DNA of 64,000 bases from Bombella apis (lineage in GTDB: Bacteria; Pseudomonadota; Alphaproteobacteria; Acetobacterales; Acetobacteraceae). Location: NCBI RefSeq assembly GCF_018221685.1, contig NZ_JAGJTM010000001.1:218501-282500 (forward strand), in the 5' to 3' direction. The notes under the pieces are model-generated. The model searched no databases and had not been told where the DNA came from. It saw nothing but the letters and a program-made list of their open reading frames with translations. The position numbers were made by a program, and so were the translations under genes. How positions within the stretch are numbered: the first letter of the stretch is position 1; the number at the start of each line of letters is the position of its first letter. This document shows positions 54,575 through 63,608 of the stretch, in pieces.

Positions 54575-55387
54575 TCAGTCATCCAGCTCACGGGACCGTT
54601 TGATGGCGGCTTCGGCTGCCAGCGGGATCAGGCGGGGCCAGTTTTCTTCAGCCATGAAGACATTCAGGGCTGCGGCCGTTGTCCCGTTGGGGCTGGTGAC
54701 GTTCCTGCGCAGGGTTTCGGCATCGTCCGGCAGTTCATGCAGCATCTTGCCCACACCGTAGATCATGCTGCGGACCAGCGTACGGGCGGCCTGTTGTTCC
54801 AGCCCCAGGTCCTGCCCTGCTTTTTCCAGCAGTTCGGCCAGCAGGAAGACATAGGCGGGAGCAGAGCCGGCAATGGCGATGACAGACCGCAGGTCTTCCT
54901 CATGTGGAACGGGGACGACCGTACCAACCTGCTCCATCAGGCGGATGGCCAGCTCTTTCTGTTCCCTGCTGACATGCGGTGAGGCGTATAGCCCCGTGCT
55001 GCCTGCTCCAACGCTGGAAGGTGTGTTGGGCATGGTGCGGATGATGGGCATGTCCGCCCGGCCACACCATTCAGCCAGTTTTTCACAGTTCTTGCCTGCC
55101 ATGACGGACAGCAGGGCGGCCTTGTCCATGCGGGCACCGAGGCTCTGTCGCAGGGCTTTGAGCACGGTTTCCGCACCGGCTGGTTTGACAGCCAGGACGA
55201 TGATGTCCGGTGTCACGTCCGTAGTGATTTCTTCCGGTGTACGGAAGACGGTGCTGCCTGCCGGGGCGTCCTGGAGCTTCCTGTCCAGGATGAAGAGGCG
55301 TGGCGGGTTCGGGCTGTTGACCCAGCCCCGCATGAGGGCGCCGCCCATTTTGCCGCAACCGACGAGAAGAAGGGTGGGAGCTGTCAT
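54575..55387 (-). CDS. proC: Pyrroline-5-carboxylate reductase
   Basis: NAD(P)H-dependent last step of proline synthesis. The 270-residue protein has the Rossmann loop LLVGCGKMGGALMRGW at 7-22, IRTMPNTPSSVGAGSTGLYA, and the C-terminal dimer signature SVIAIAGSAPAYVFLLAELL and NVTSPNGTTAAALNVF. It is followed by the COQ9-like gene and preceded by ubiK on the same strand. Confidence 0.95.
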   Translation of the reverse strand: MTAPTLLLVGCGKMGGALMRGWVNSPNPPRLFILDRKLQDAPAGSTVFRTPEEITTDVTPDIIVLAVKPAGAETVLKALRQSLGARMDKAALLSVMAGKNCEKLAEWCGRADMPIIRTMPNTPSSVGAGSTGLYASPHVSREQKELAIRLMEQVGTVVPVPHEEDLRSVIAIAGSAPAYVFLLAELLEKAGQDLGLEQQAARTLVRSMIYGVGKMLHELPDDAETLRRNVTSPNGTTAAALNVFMAEENWPRLIPLAAEAAIKRSRELDD

Positions 55388-55420
55388 GATGGGAAGTCTC
55401 CGTTCATGTCCTGTGAAAAA

Positions 55421-55705
55421 TCAGTGCTGTGAGGGTGGGGCTGTCAGGGCCTGTTCCAGCTCGTCCAGTCGTGCTTCGAGCTCCCTGAGGCGCTGTTCGG
55501 TCCGTTCCTGCTCGGCCCGGGTGCGGCTGGCCATTTCCTGCACGGCCTCGAATTCGTCCCGGCGGACAAGGTTGAGGGAGAACAGCATCTCGTTGATCTG
55601 GCTGCGGATCAGCGTATGGACCTCCTCCCGCAGGCCGGATGCGGCAGAAAACGCCGTTCCGGCAAGGCCGGTCAGATCATCGAGAAAACGGGGGCGAGAG
55701 ACCAT
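55421..55705 (-). CDS. ubiK: Ubiquinone biosynthesis accessory factor UbiK
   Basis: A 94-residue coiled-coil protein (BMFP family). An amphipathic membrane-binding N-terminal half (FLDDLTGLAGTAFSAASGLR) is followed by IRSQINEMLFSLNLVRRDEF and a C-terminal coiled coil (EQRLRELEARLDELEQALTA). In E. coli UbiK helps the Ubi complex under oxygen. AGGAG seven bases upstream supports 55705; an ATG at 55723 is the alternative. Confidence 0.87.
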   Translation of the reverse strand: MVSRPRFLDDLTGLAGTAFSAASGLREEVHTLIRSQINEMLFSLNLVRRDEFEAVQEMASRTRAEQERTEQRLRELEARLDELEQALTAPPSQH

Positions 55706-55852
55706 GGTGCTACTCCTGGACATTCAGCATTGAAAACGGACCGTCTTTTCCGCCACGACTCTTTCAGAACAGGAAGCCGGTCTGTCAACCGTCATCCCTG
55801 TTTCTGCGTTCTTTCTGTTGGAAGCCGCATCTGGCCAGACTATACAGGAAGA

Positions 55853-56833
55853 ATGATTATCGTCACCGGCGGAGCCGGATTTATTGGTTCATGCGTGCAG
55901 CAGGCCCTGTTCCGGCAGGGGCGGCGGACTGTCATTGTGGATTATCTGCATGATCAGGGGAAGTGGCACAATCTTGCCAGCCATCCTCCCCACCAGATCA
56001 TTCCCCCCCATGAACTTTCCGCTTTTCTGGCAACGGTGAGAGGGGTGGAGGCCGTCATCCACCTGGGGGCCATCAGTGAAACGACGGCCCGGGATGGAGA
56101 CCTGGTCTGGCAGAGCAATGTCACCCTGTCCCAGCAGCTCTGGCGGTGGTGTGTGGAGCATGAGGTGCCGTTCCTTTATGCTTCTTCGGCAGCAACCTAT
56201 GGGGCGGCAGACCGGCCAGAGCTGTTTGCAGACGGGTTGGACAGCATCGATGGATTGCAGCCGCTCAATCTTTATGGCTGGTCCAAACAGGCGTTCGACC
56301 TCTGGGTGAAGCGGACGGTAGAGGCTGGGGAACCGACCCCACCACAATGGGCCGGTCTGAAGTTCTTCAATGTTTATGGCCCTAATGAGTATCACAAGGG
56401 GCGGATGATTTCGGTCATCAAGGTAAAATATGATGAGTTGATGGCCGGTAATCCCATCCGTCTGTTCCAGTCCGACCGGACTGATATTGCGGATGGGCAG
56501 CAGAAGCGTGATTTCATCTGGATCGGGGACGTGGTGAATGTCCTGCTCTGGCTGCTGGAACACCCTGCCGTCAGCGGGCTGTTCAATTGCGGGACAGGAC
56601 AGGCCTGTACATACGAGGCTCTGGCCCGGGCTGTCTGTGCTGCGGCGGGACGGGCAGCAGAGATCGATTATGTTCCGATGCCAGAGAGCCTGAGGGGGCA
56701 GTACCAGTCCTTCACGCAGGCTGACATGAGGGCACTGCGGGCGGCTGGATATACGGCTCCTTTCACAACACCGGAGGACGGGATCAGCCATTACATCAAG
56801 GGGTATCTGGCATCAGGAAGGCCGTATCTGTGA
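55853..56833 (+). CDS. hldD: ADP-L-glycero-D-manno-heptose 6-epimerase
   Basis: Makes the heptose donor for the lipopolysaccharide inner core. The 326-residue SDR enzyme has the loop VTGGAGFIGSC at residues 4-14, the YASSAATYG segment, the catalytic YGWSK, and FFNVYGPNEYHKGRMISV typical of HldD. AGGAA precedes the ATG; the frame open to 55616 is an overlap with ubiK antisense. It overlaps lgt by 4 bp. Confidence 0.93.
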   Translation: MIIVTGGAGFIGSCVQQALFRQGRRTVIVDYLHDQGKWHNLASHPPHQIIPPHELSAFLATVRGVEAVIHLGAISETTARDGDLVWQSNVTLSQQLWRWCVEHEVPFLYASSAATYGAADRPELFADGLDSIDGLQPLNLYGWSKQAFDLWVKRTVEAGEPTPPQWAGLKFFNVYGPNEYHKGRMISVIKVKYDELMAGNPIRLFQSDRTDIADGQQKRDFIWIGDVVNVLLWLLEHPAVSGLFNCGTGQACTYEALARAVCAAAGRAAEIDYVPMPESLRGQYQSFTQADMRALRAAGYTAPFTTPEDGISHYIKGYLASGRPYL

Positions 56834-57657
56834 CACATCCGCTTATCTTCCCGGGGCTGGACCCCGTTGCTTTCCAGATCGGGCCGCTGGTGGTGCGCTG
56901 GTATGCTCTGGCTTATATTCTGGCTTTCATCATTGCCCTGCCCCTGGCCCGCAGGCTGGTCCAGCTTGGGCCGAAGGTGGCAACGAAGGTAGCCGTGGAT
57001 GATTTCCTCGCCTATGCGGTGCTGGGTGTGCTGCTGGGGGGGCGGCTGGGTTATGTCCTGTTCTACCGGCCGCTTTTCTTTCTGTCCCATCCTCTGGAAA
57101 TCTTCGCCACATGGAAGGGCGGCATGTCCTTTCATGGGGGAGCGGCAGGGGTCATCATTGCACTGGCCCTGTTCACATGGCGGCGGGGCCTGAACTTTCT
57201 GGCCTTTGCAGACCGGATCGTCGTGGTGGTGCCCATCGGGCTGGCTCTGGGGCGGTGTGCCAATTTCATCAACGGGGAACTCTGGGGACGGCCAGTGGCG
57301 AGTGCCGTGCCGTGGGCCATGATCTTTCCCGCTGTCGGGCCGGAGCCACGGCATCCGTCCGAACTTTATGAAGCCCTGACGGAGGGTGTCCTGCTGCTGG
57401 TCGTGATGCTGCTGGCTGTCAGCCGCCCAGCCTTGCGGGCACGGGCCGGGTTCCTGTCCGGGCTGTTCCTGTTTGGCTATGCCTGTGCCCGGGCCTTCTG
57501 TGAGCTGTTCCGCCAGCCGGATGACAATATCGGCTTTCTGGCTGGTGGAATCACGATGGGGCAGCTCCTGTGCCTGCCCATGGCACTGGCCGGGATTGGC
57601 CTGATGGCTCATGCCTTCAGCCGTCCCGCCCGGCAGACGGACTGGATTGCAGAATGA
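56830..57657 (+). CDS. lgt: Prolipoprotein diacylglyceryl transferase
   Basis: Seven-helix inner-membrane enzyme adding diacylglycerol to the lipobox cysteine of prolipoproteins. The 275-residue protein shows WYALAYILAF, GRLGYVLFY, GGMSFHGGAAG with its catalytic His, and the Lgt signature GRCANFINGELWGRP. Starts at GTG overlapping the hldD stop and ends overlapping pgeF, so the three form one coupled operon. Confidence 0.94.
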   Translation: MTHPLIFPGLDPVAFQIGPLVVRWYALAYILAFIIALPLARRLVQLGPKVATKVAVDDFLAYAVLGVLLGGRLGYVLFYRPLFFLSHPLEIFATWKGGMSFHGGAAGVIIALALFTWRRGLNFLAFADRIVVVVPIGLALGRCANFINGELWGRPVASAVPWAMIFPAVGPEPRHPSELYEALTEGVLLLVVMLLAVSRPALRARAGFLSGLFLFGYACARAFCELFRQPDDNIGFLAGGITMGQLLCLPMALAGIGLMAHAFSRPARQTDWIAE

Positions 57658-58436
57658 CACAGCCTGTCTTCTTACGGTCGCCGCTTCTGCCTGTCCGGCA
57701 TGGCTTCTTTACCCGGGAGGGGGGCGTGTCTGTGGCTCCCCATGATACCCTCAATGGCGGGTTGGGGACGCAGGACCGGCTGGACAACGTGCAGGAGAAC
57801 AGGCGGCGGATGGCGGCTGCCGTGGGTGTGGAGCTGGAGCGGTTTGCTGCGCTCCGGCAGGTTCACGGAGCGGATGTGCATGTGCTGCGCCAGGTTGATG
57901 AGGTCTGGTCTCATACGCAGGGCCACGAGGCCCTTCCGGCGGGTGATGCGCTGGTGACGGACTGCCCGGAGCTTGCTCTGGGCGTAGCCACGGCGGATTG
58001 TGCCCCTGTGCTGCTGTCGTCGGACGATGGGCGGATTGTTGGTGCAGCCCATGCAGGTTGGCGTGGAGCTGTGGGAGGTGTGCTGGAAGAGACAGTCCGG
58101 CAGATGCGCCTGTTGGGGGCGGAGGGACTCCGTGCCGTGGTGGGGCCCTGCATCGGCCCTGTCTCCTATGAAGTGGGTGAGGACATGCGCCGGGCCGTTC
58201 TGGAACGGCACCCGGAGGGCGAGCGGTTTTTCAGCCAGGCAGCAAGAGCTGGGCATTATCAGTTTGATCTGCCCGCTTTCTGCCTGTTCCGTCTGGCAGA
58301 AGAGGGCGTGCAGGCAGAATGGACAGGCCATGATACGCTGGCGGAGGAGCGTTTTTTCAGCCATCGCCGGGCAACAGTGCATGGTGACGGGCGGACGGGC
58401 CGCCAGATTGCTGTCATCCGTGCGGGGCTGGACTGA
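57654..58436 (+). CDS. pgeF: Peptidoglycan editing factor PgeF (YfiH/laccase-domain protein)
   Basis: A 260-residue cytoplasmic enzyme. E. coli PgeF removes wrongly incorporated serine from muropeptide precursors; older annotation is polyphenol oxidase. The metal site is spread over RQVHGADVHVL, TADCAPVLL and AAHAGWRGAV. GPCIGPVSYEVGEDM is a family hallmark. The ATG overlaps the lgt stop (ATGA). Confidence 0.9.
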   Translation: MTQPVFLRSPLLPVRHGFFTREGGVSVAPHDTLNGGLGTQDRLDNVQENRRRMAAAVGVELERFAALRQVHGADVHVLRQVDEVWSHTQGHEALPAGDALVTDCPELALGVATADCAPVLLSSDDGRIVGAAHAGWRGAVGGVLEETVRQMRLLGAEGLRAVVGPCIGPVSYEVGEDMRRAVLERHPEGERFFSQAARAGHYQFDLPAFCLFRLAEEGVQAEWTGHDTLAEERFFSHRRATVHGDGRTGRQIAVIRAGLD

Positions 58437-58541
58437 TAAAAAAATTGTCTTTTTCGCTTTTTTCCGCTAGGGCGGGGCAACCATCCGGCACCCCTGGAGG
58501 CCGGTTGGGCATGACAATTTCAGAACGCAGGAGCGTATAAC

Positions 58542-59156
58542 GTGGCGAAAGTAACGACACTGGAGATCTCCCAGCGCGCCAAAGCAGGTAAGGGGGCAGC
58601 GCGCGCAACACGTCGTGAGGGCATGGTCCCGGGCGTGGTGTACGGTGGCAAGAAGGAGCCGGCTCTGGTCTCCATCGACCCCCGCATCATCATGAAAGAG
58701 CTGCACCGTGGTGCCTGGCAGTCCCGCCTGTACCAGTTCAGCATCGGTGGTGAGCAGGTCCATGCCCTGATCCGTGACATCCAGTTCCATCCGGTGTCCG
58801 ATGCGCCGATCCATATCGACTTCCTGCGTCTGGTTCCTGGCCAGAGCGTGCATGTTCAGGTGGGCATCACCTTCACGGGTGAAGATGAGGCTCCGGGCAT
58901 CAAGCGTGGCGGCGTGCTGAACATTGCCCGTCACTCCGTTGACGTGGAAGTTCCGGTCGAGAACATCCCTGAGCACTTCACGGTTGATCTCAGCAAGCTG
59001 GACATCAACGACAACGTGCGTTGGGACGACCTCCAGGGGACGGAGCACTCCACACCGACCCTGCATATCCCCAACTTCGTGATTGCCTCCATCGCTCCGC
59101 CGACGGTTGACGAGGAGCCGGAAGAGGCTTCTGAGGAAGCAGCTGAAGCCAAGTAA
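58542..59156 (+). CDS. rplY: Ribosomal protein bL25 (Ctc form)
   Basis: 5S rRNA-binding protein of 204 residues. The N-terminal L25 domain ([29 protein letters not shown]) is followed by the C-terminal TL5 beta domain (about 100-185) and an acidic Glu/Ala tail ([14 protein letters not shown]). GTG start with AGGAG eight bases upstream. It is co-linear with pth 14 bp later, a very common pairing. Confidence 0.95.
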   Translation: MAKVTTLEISQRAKAGKGAARATRREGMVPGVVYGGKKEPALVSIDPRIIMKELHRGAWQSRLYQFSIGGEQVHALIRDIQFHPVSDAPIHIDFLRLVPGQSVHVQVGITFTGEDEAPGIKRGGVLNIARHSVDVEVPVENIPEHFTVDLSKLDINDNVRWDDLQGTEHSTPTLHIPNFVIASIAPPTVDEEPEEASEEAAEAK

Positions 59157-59170
59157 GGGGTATTGCGGTT

Positions 59171-59740
59171 GTGAAGCTCTGGGTCGGACTCGGTAATCCG
59201 GGCGCATCAATGAGCCGCAACCGGCACAATATCGGCTTCATGGCGGTCGATGCGATCGCCGCGCGCCATGGGTTCGGCCCGTGGCGCAAGCGCTTCCGTG
59301 GGGAAACGGCGGAAGGCATGGTCGGGCGGCAGAAGGTTCTTCTGCTCAAGCCGCTGACCTACATGAACCTGTCTGGTGACAGCGTGCAGCAGGCAGCACG
59401 TTTCTATAAAATCCCACAGGATGAGATTACCGTCTTTCACGATGAGCTGGACCTGGCCTTCGGAAAGATGCGGGTCAAACGGGGCGGGGGAGCGGCCGGG
59501 CATAATGGCCTGCGCTCCATGGACAAGGCCCTGCCCGGCCCTGATTACTGGCGTGTGCGGCTGGGGATCGGCCATCCGGGCAGCCGGGAAAAGGTGCATG
59601 GCCATGTACTGGGGGATTTCTCCAGCACGGAACGGTCTGAGCTGGAGCTGTGGCTGGATGACATGGCCGATGCCACGCCACTTCTGGCGCAGGGTGAGCA
59701 TGAGGCCTTCATGACGAAAACAGCCTTGCGGCGGAACTGA
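59171..59740 (+). CDS. pth: Peptidyl-tRNA hydrolase
   Basis: Recycles peptidyl-tRNA released from stalled ribosomes. The 189-residue protein has VGLGNPG, the catalytic His in NRHNIGFMAVD, KPLTYMNLSG, FHDELDLAFGKMR and GGGAAGHNGLRSM. GTG start with AAGGGG ten bases upstream. An Arg/Asn tail ends the protein. Confidence 0.96.
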   Translation: MKLWVGLGNPGASMSRNRHNIGFMAVDAIAARHGFGPWRKRFRGETAEGMVGRQKVLLLKPLTYMNLSGDSVQQAARFYKIPQDEITVFHDELDLAFGKMRVKRGGGAAGHNGLRSMDKALPGPDYWRVRLGIGHPGSREKVHGHVLGDFSSTERSELELWLDDMADATPLLAQGEHEAFMTKTALRRN

Positions 59741-59815
59741 AAACAGAGAATCTAACAGGCCTGCGGTGGCGAGAGATGAGCCAGACCGGCAGGGCACAGA
59801 AAGGGGAGAGAGCGA

Positions 59816-60910
59816 ATGGGGTTCAACTGCGGGATCGTCGGCCTCCCCAATGTCGGCAAATCCACCCTGTTCAATGCGTTGACACAGACAGCGTCGGCAC
59901 AGTCTGCCAATTATCCGTTCTGCACCATCGAGCCGAACACGGGGCGGGTGGCCGTGCCGGATGAACGGCTGGAGGTTCTGGCCAAGGCTGGCAATTCCCA
60001 GCGCATTGTGCCAACGAGCCTCGAGTTTGTGGATATTGCCGGGCTGGTCCGTGGGGCTTCCAAGGGGGAAGGGCTGGGCAACCAGTTTCTCGCCAACATC
60101 CGTGAGGTGGATGCCATCATCCACGTCCTGCGCTGCTTTGATGATGATGACATCACCCATGTCGAGGGCGGCGTGGACCCCGTGCGGGATGCGGACATCA
60201 TCGAGACGGAACTGATGCTGGCCGATCTGGACAGTCTGGAGCGCCGCAAGGTCGGGCTGGAAAAGCGTGCCCGTGGCAATGACCGTGAGGCCAAGGAACA
60301 GCTGGAACTCATGGAGCCGCTGCTGGCCGCCCTGCGTGAGGGCAAACCGGCCCGTACGGCCGTTCCTGAGGGGAAAGAAGTAGAGGCTGCCCGCCTCCAG
60401 CTGATGACGACCAAGCCCGTCCTTTATGTCTGCAATGTGGAAGAATCGGCGGCTTCGACCGGCAATGCCTATTCCGAGCAGGTGCGGAAGAGGGCCGAGG
60501 CGGAAGGTGCCGGGGCTGTCATTGTCTCTGCGGCCATCGAGGCGGAGGTCAGCCAGCTTGAGGCTGAGGAACGGACCGAGTTTCTGGATGGCCTCGGCCT
60601 GAAGGACAGCGGTCTGGACCGTGTGATTGCTGCTGGTTATCGCCTTCTGGGCCTTCAGACTTACTTCACGGTAGGGCCGAAGGAGACCCGGGCCTGGACG
60701 ATCACGGCAGGTACGAAGGCCCCGCAGGCGGCAGCCGTCATTCATAATGACTTTGAGCGTGGCTTCATCGCCTGCGAAACCATCGCCTATGATGATTACG
60801 TCACCTACAAGGGCGAGGCGGGTGCCCGTGAGGCCGGCAAGCTGCGTGTCGAGGGCAAGAATTACGTCGTGCAGGATGGTGATGTCCTGCTGTTCCGCTT
60901 CAACGTGTAA
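59816..60910 (+). CDS. ychF: Redox-regulated ATPase YchF
   Basis: OBG-family P-loop protein that prefers ATP and binds ribosomes. The 364-residue protein has Walker A GLPNVGKST at about 8-16, DIAGLVRGASKGEGLGNQFL, a helical insert rich in charged residues, and a C-terminal TGS domain (KAPQAAAVIHNDFERGFIAC, then VLLFRFNV). GGGGAG lies just upstream. Its place after pth is conserved in many bacteria. Confidence 0.96.
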   Translation: MGFNCGIVGLPNVGKSTLFNALTQTASAQSANYPFCTIEPNTGRVAVPDERLEVLAKAGNSQRIVPTSLEFVDIAGLVRGASKGEGLGNQFLANIREVDAIIHVLRCFDDDDITHVEGGVDPVRDADIIETELMLADLDSLERRKVGLEKRARGNDREAKEQLELMEPLLAALREGKPARTAVPEGKEVEAARLQLMTTKPVLYVCNVEESAASTGNAYSEQVRKRAEAEGAGAVIVSAAIEAEVSQLEAEERTEFLDGLGLKDSGLDRVIAAGYRLLGLQTYFTVGPKETRAWTITAGTKAPQAAAVIHNDFERGFIACETIAYDDYVTYKGEAGAREAGKLRVEGKNYVVQDGDVLLFRFNV

Positions 60911-60919
60911 GACAGCCTC

Positions 60920-61588
60920 ATGAAGGGGCCTCGTCCCGAAAGGCTCCCGGCGACTCCGCTGGGGGCTGCTGCATCCCGTTTCGGGGATGGCCGCCGGATG
61001 CGCATCGGCCTGCTGGGAGGGTCGTTCAATCCGGCGCATGAGGGGCACATCCAGCTGGCCCGCAAGGCTCTGGCAAGTCTGAAGCTGGATCAGGTCTGGC
61101 TGATGGTGTCTCCGGGGAATCCCCTCAAGCCCCGCAAGGGAATGGCGCCGTTCTCCCGGCGGCTGGCAACGGCACAGGCTCTGGCAGATGGACGGCGCAT
61201 CATCGCCACGGACATAGAGCAGAAGCTGGGGCAGCGTTACACGGTCCGGACCGTGGCCATGCTCCGGCAGCGTTTCCCACAGTGCCGTTTTGTTTGGCTC
61301 ATGGGGGCAGACGGGCTGGCCCAGTTTTCCCGCTGGCGGTCATGGTGGCGGCTGGCGCAGATGGTGCCGATTGCTGTCCTGCCTCGTCCCGGAAGCATCA
61401 TACCGGCCCTCAAGGGGCGGGCCAGTTCCGTCCTGCGGCATCATCGTCGTGATGGAAGGGCGGCGTCTCTTCTGCTAGAAAAAGGGAGTGGGCCGGGCTG
61501 GACATTCCTTTCGGCACCTCAGAATGACATATCTTCGACCACTTTGCGTCAAAAGGGGCTGTTCTGCCCGTCTGTCGATCAGGAGTGA
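60920..61588 (+). CDS. nadD: Nicotinate-nucleotide adenylyltransferase
   Basis: Adenylates nicotinate mononucleotide in NAD synthesis, complementing nadE in this window. The 222-residue protein has the nucleotidyltransferase motif GLLGGSFNPAHEGH, KPRKGMAPFSRRL, WLMGADGLAQFSRW and the ISSTTLR end motif. About 26 N-terminal residues precede the fold; an ATG at 60998 is the alternative start. The gene is downstream of ychF by 9 bp. Confidence 0.92.
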   Translation: MKGPRPERLPATPLGAAASRFGDGRRMRIGLLGGSFNPAHEGHIQLARKALASLKLDQVWLMVSPGNPLKPRKGMAPFSRRLATAQALADGRRIIATDIEQKLGQRYTVRTVAMLRQRFPQCRFVWLMGADGLAQFSRWRSWWRLAQMVPIAVLPRPGSIIPALKGRASSVLRHHRRDGRAASLLLEKGSGPGWTFLSAPQNDISSTTLRQKGLFCPSVDQE

Positions 61589-61998
61589 GAACCATCATCA
61601 ACGCGACTGAAACCCCCGCTTCCGCCCCTCATAGTGATGAGGAAGGGCTGGCCCGTCTTCTGTCTGTCATTACGGACAGTCTGGATGAAGACAAGGCTGA
61701 GAACATTGTCGTGCTGGACCTGACAGGTCGTGCCGGATTCGCTGAGCGCATGGTCATTGCTTCCGGTCTTTCCGAGCGTCAGATTTCTGCCATGGCCCAG
61801 CATCTGGAACGTCGCCTGAAGGAAGAAAATCTTGCCCGCCCGCAGATTGAAGGGGACCAGGGCAGTGACTGGGTTCTGATGGATGCAGGAGATGTGGTTG
61901 TCCATCTCTTCATGCCGGAAAGCCGTGAGCTTTATGCGCTGGAACGCATGTGGGGTGGTGACTTTGATGCGGCTGCGGAAGAAATTGCCGTTGAATGA
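61585..61998 (+). CDS. rsfS: Ribosomal silencing factor RsfS
   Basis: Binds uL14 to keep ribosomal subunits apart in slow growth. The 137-residue protein has AENIVVLDLTGRAGFAERMV, ASGLSERQISAMAQHLERRL, DWVLMDAGDVVVHLF and the final YALERMWGG. GTG 61585 overlaps the nadD stop but has no ribosome site; AGGAG sits eight bases before an ATC pair at 61597, so a non-standard start is conceivable. Confidence 0.92.
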   Translation: MRTIINATETPASAPHSDEEGLARLLSVITDSLDEDKAENIVVLDLTGRAGFAERMVIASGLSERQISAMAQHLERRLKEENLARPQIEGDQGSDWVLMDAGDVVVHLFMPESRELYALERMWGGDFDAAAEEIAVE

Positions 61999-62025
61999 GG
62001 TGGTGGCTGGCGAGAGGGTTTTCTG

Positions 62026-62481
62026 ATGAAGCTCATCGCCGTAGGAAAGCTGAAGGCCGGCCCGGAACGGGAGCTGCTCGACCGGTACTGCGCCCGGTTG
62101 CGTCCGAAGCTGGAGATTGTGGAAGTGGCCCAGGGCCGGGGTGCTCCTGCCGAACTGAAACGGCGGGAGGCCGATTCCCTTCTGGCTGCCTGTCCTGACA
62201 ATGCGTTTCTTGTGGCGATGGATGAAGGGGGCCGTCTGCTGGATAGCCCGGCCTTTTCGTCCCGATTGCAGACGTGGCAGGAGAGTGGCCGCCCTGTCTG
62301 TTTCATGATTGGGGGAGCCGAAGGGTTTGATGCCGCCATTCTTCAGCGGGCGGATGCTGTTTTTTCGCTGGGGAAGCTGACATGGCCACACATGCTGGTG
62401 CGGGTCATGCTGGCGGAGCAGCTCTTCCGGGCACAGTCCATCCAGACAGGTCATCCATACCACAAAGCCGGACGTCCCTGA
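62026..62481 (+). CDS. rlmH: 23S rRNA pseudouridine-1915 N3-methyltransferase RlmH
   Basis: SPOUT-class methyltransferase of 151 residues acting on assembled 70S ribosomes. The SAM-binding knot is [10 protein letters not shown] followed by [20 protein letters not shown], and the C-terminal [10 protein letters not shown] contains the catalytic region. The rsfS-rlmH pair is widely conserved. Its 3' end forms the left arm of the terminator. Confidence 0.95.
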   Translation: MKLIAVGKLKAGPERELLDRYCARLRPKLEIVEVAQGRGAPAELKRREADSLLAACPDNAFLVAMDEGGRLLDSPAFSSRLQTWQESGRPVCFMIGGAEGFDAAILQRADAVFSLGKLTWPHMLVRVMLAEQLFRAQSIQTGHPYHKAGRP

Positions 62482-62500
62482 GGGAACGGTCCGGCTTTGT
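62462..62500. terminator. Terminator overlapping the rlmH stop
   Basis: ACAAAGCCGGAC / GTCCGGCTTTGT with a 15-base loop containing TCCCTGAGGGA; short T-run only. Confidence 0.65.
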
Positions 62501-62526
62501 GGGATTACGGTCGTGAGGTCCAGTTC

Positions 62527-63195
62527 TTACTGGAGAGACCGGCTGGGAGCCTCGTCTCCGAAGAAGCTGGCATCAGCCGGAACGGAGGCTGTTTCCATGT
62601 CACTGGCCGTTCCTTTGGCAATGACATTGCGGTACTGTATGGAAACAGGGGCAGAACCGTCCTGACGGTTGTAGATGAAGCCATGCGTCGGATAGATGCT
62701 GCCGAGACGTTCCCCATTGCCCGGGAGAGCCACACGGACAGCCGTCCAGTCATTCTCAGGAGACACGTCCACCACTTTTGTGTTGTGGCTGATGCCGTTG
62801 GAGGCCCAGTGTGCCTGGTCGATCATGATGGTCCGGCTGTCGATCTGCCGACGGACAACGGCAACATGCCCAAGTGGCATACGGCGTGTGGGACGGAAGC
62901 TGAGGACAGCACCGGGCTCGGGCTGCTGGCCACGGGCGTACATGCCTTCAGCATTGCGCCACCAGTCCCGTGCATTGCCACGGATGTGGAAGTCCGTGCT
63001 CTGGTGCACATAGGCAACGCACTGGATGACATGGGCATGACCATAGTGGCGGTAATGCCTGTGCAGGAAGTGGCTGCTTTTGATCAAACGGCTTGAATGG
63101 CGGACATGGTGCCTCGCTTCGGCCTTGGGAGCGCAGAATGCTGCCGCAGATAATACCAGACATGATAAAAATAACCGTTTCCCGGCACGGCGCAT
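62527..63195 (-). CDS. CHAP-domain exported protein (putative peptidoglycan amidase/endopeptidase)
   Basis: A 222-residue protein with a signal peptide (MRRAGKRLFLSCLVLSAAAF, cut near AEA-RH) and a His/Arg-rich stretch (about 28-55). The CHAP domain has Cys in HVIQCVAYVHQ, the catalytic His in PLGHVAVVRR, and WRNAEGMYARG. CHAP enzymes cut peptidoglycan cross-links. A Ser/Ala tail follows. Single-gene unit converging on rlmH. Confidence 0.85.
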   Translation of the reverse strand: MRRAGKRLFLSCLVLSAAAFCAPKAEARHHVRHSSRLIKSSHFLHRHYRHYGHAHVIQCVAYVHQSTDFHIRGNARDWWRNAEGMYARGQQPEPGAVLSFRPTRRMPLGHVAVVRRQIDSRTIMIDQAHWASNGISHNTKVVDVSPENDWTAVRVALPGNGERLGSIYPTHGFIYNRQDGSAPVSIQYRNVIAKGTASDMETASVPADASFFGDEAPSRSLQ

Positions 63196-63435
63196 GATAC
63201 ATCTTCCCGTTCTGTTTGACCGAAGTGGACCTCACTCTTTCAGTAGTTCCGGGAAACTATCAGAAGAAGCCTGTGAATGACAAGACAAATAATGGCATGA
63301 AATGGGCAGAGAAACCTGAATAAGATTTAACATTAGGAAATATATACCAATTAGAAATATGTTTCAGGCTGATCATACTCATTTGGCAAGGCAAAGCCCG
63401 CAAGAGGCATGGCCCTCCGGAAATGTAAAGGAGAA
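63196..63435. other. AT-rich gap upstream of the CHAP gene
   Basis: A gene-poor, A/T-rich stretch between the divergent CHAP gene and the small ORF at 63436. A 67-codon frame from 63359 has no ribosome site. I see no repeat or RNA gene. Confidence 0.5.
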
Positions 63436-63570
63436 ATGGCTCCAGAAACTGTATTTAGATCCGAATCTTCTATTCGTCTACTCTGCTTTTCTTTCTGCAG
63501 TATTTTATTTCATGGGTGTGGAGTGTGGGGAAGTGGTGGTTTCTTGTCGGGTAGGGGTATGACGTTGTAG
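63436..63570 (+). CDS. Candidate 44-residue lipoprotein-like peptide
   Basis: An ATG two bases after AAAGGAG opens 44 codons. The peptide has a basic/polar start, a hydrophobic core (LLCFSFCSILF) and a lipobox-like LFHGC at residues 24-28, then Gly-rich sequence. The shape recalls entericidin-type small lipoproteins. The ribosome-site spacing is short and there is no homologue check, so it is tentative. Confidence 0.25.
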   Translation: MAPETVFRSESSIRLLCFSFCSILFHGCGVWGSGGFLSGRGMTL

Positions 63571-63608
63571 ATCATTTCTTGTTTGATGCCCGGAAATGGA
63601 AGCCCGTC

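Noticed and set aside
59207..61048. 613-codon minus-strand open frame across pth, ychF and nadD
   Set aside because: It is antisense to three well-supported genes, has no family motifs and is rich in Gly, Arg and His as expected of a GC-rich shadow frame.
63359..63562. 67-codon plus-strand frame in the AT-rich gap
   Set aside because: No ribosome site and no recognisable features; the overlapping 44-codon frame is the better candidate.
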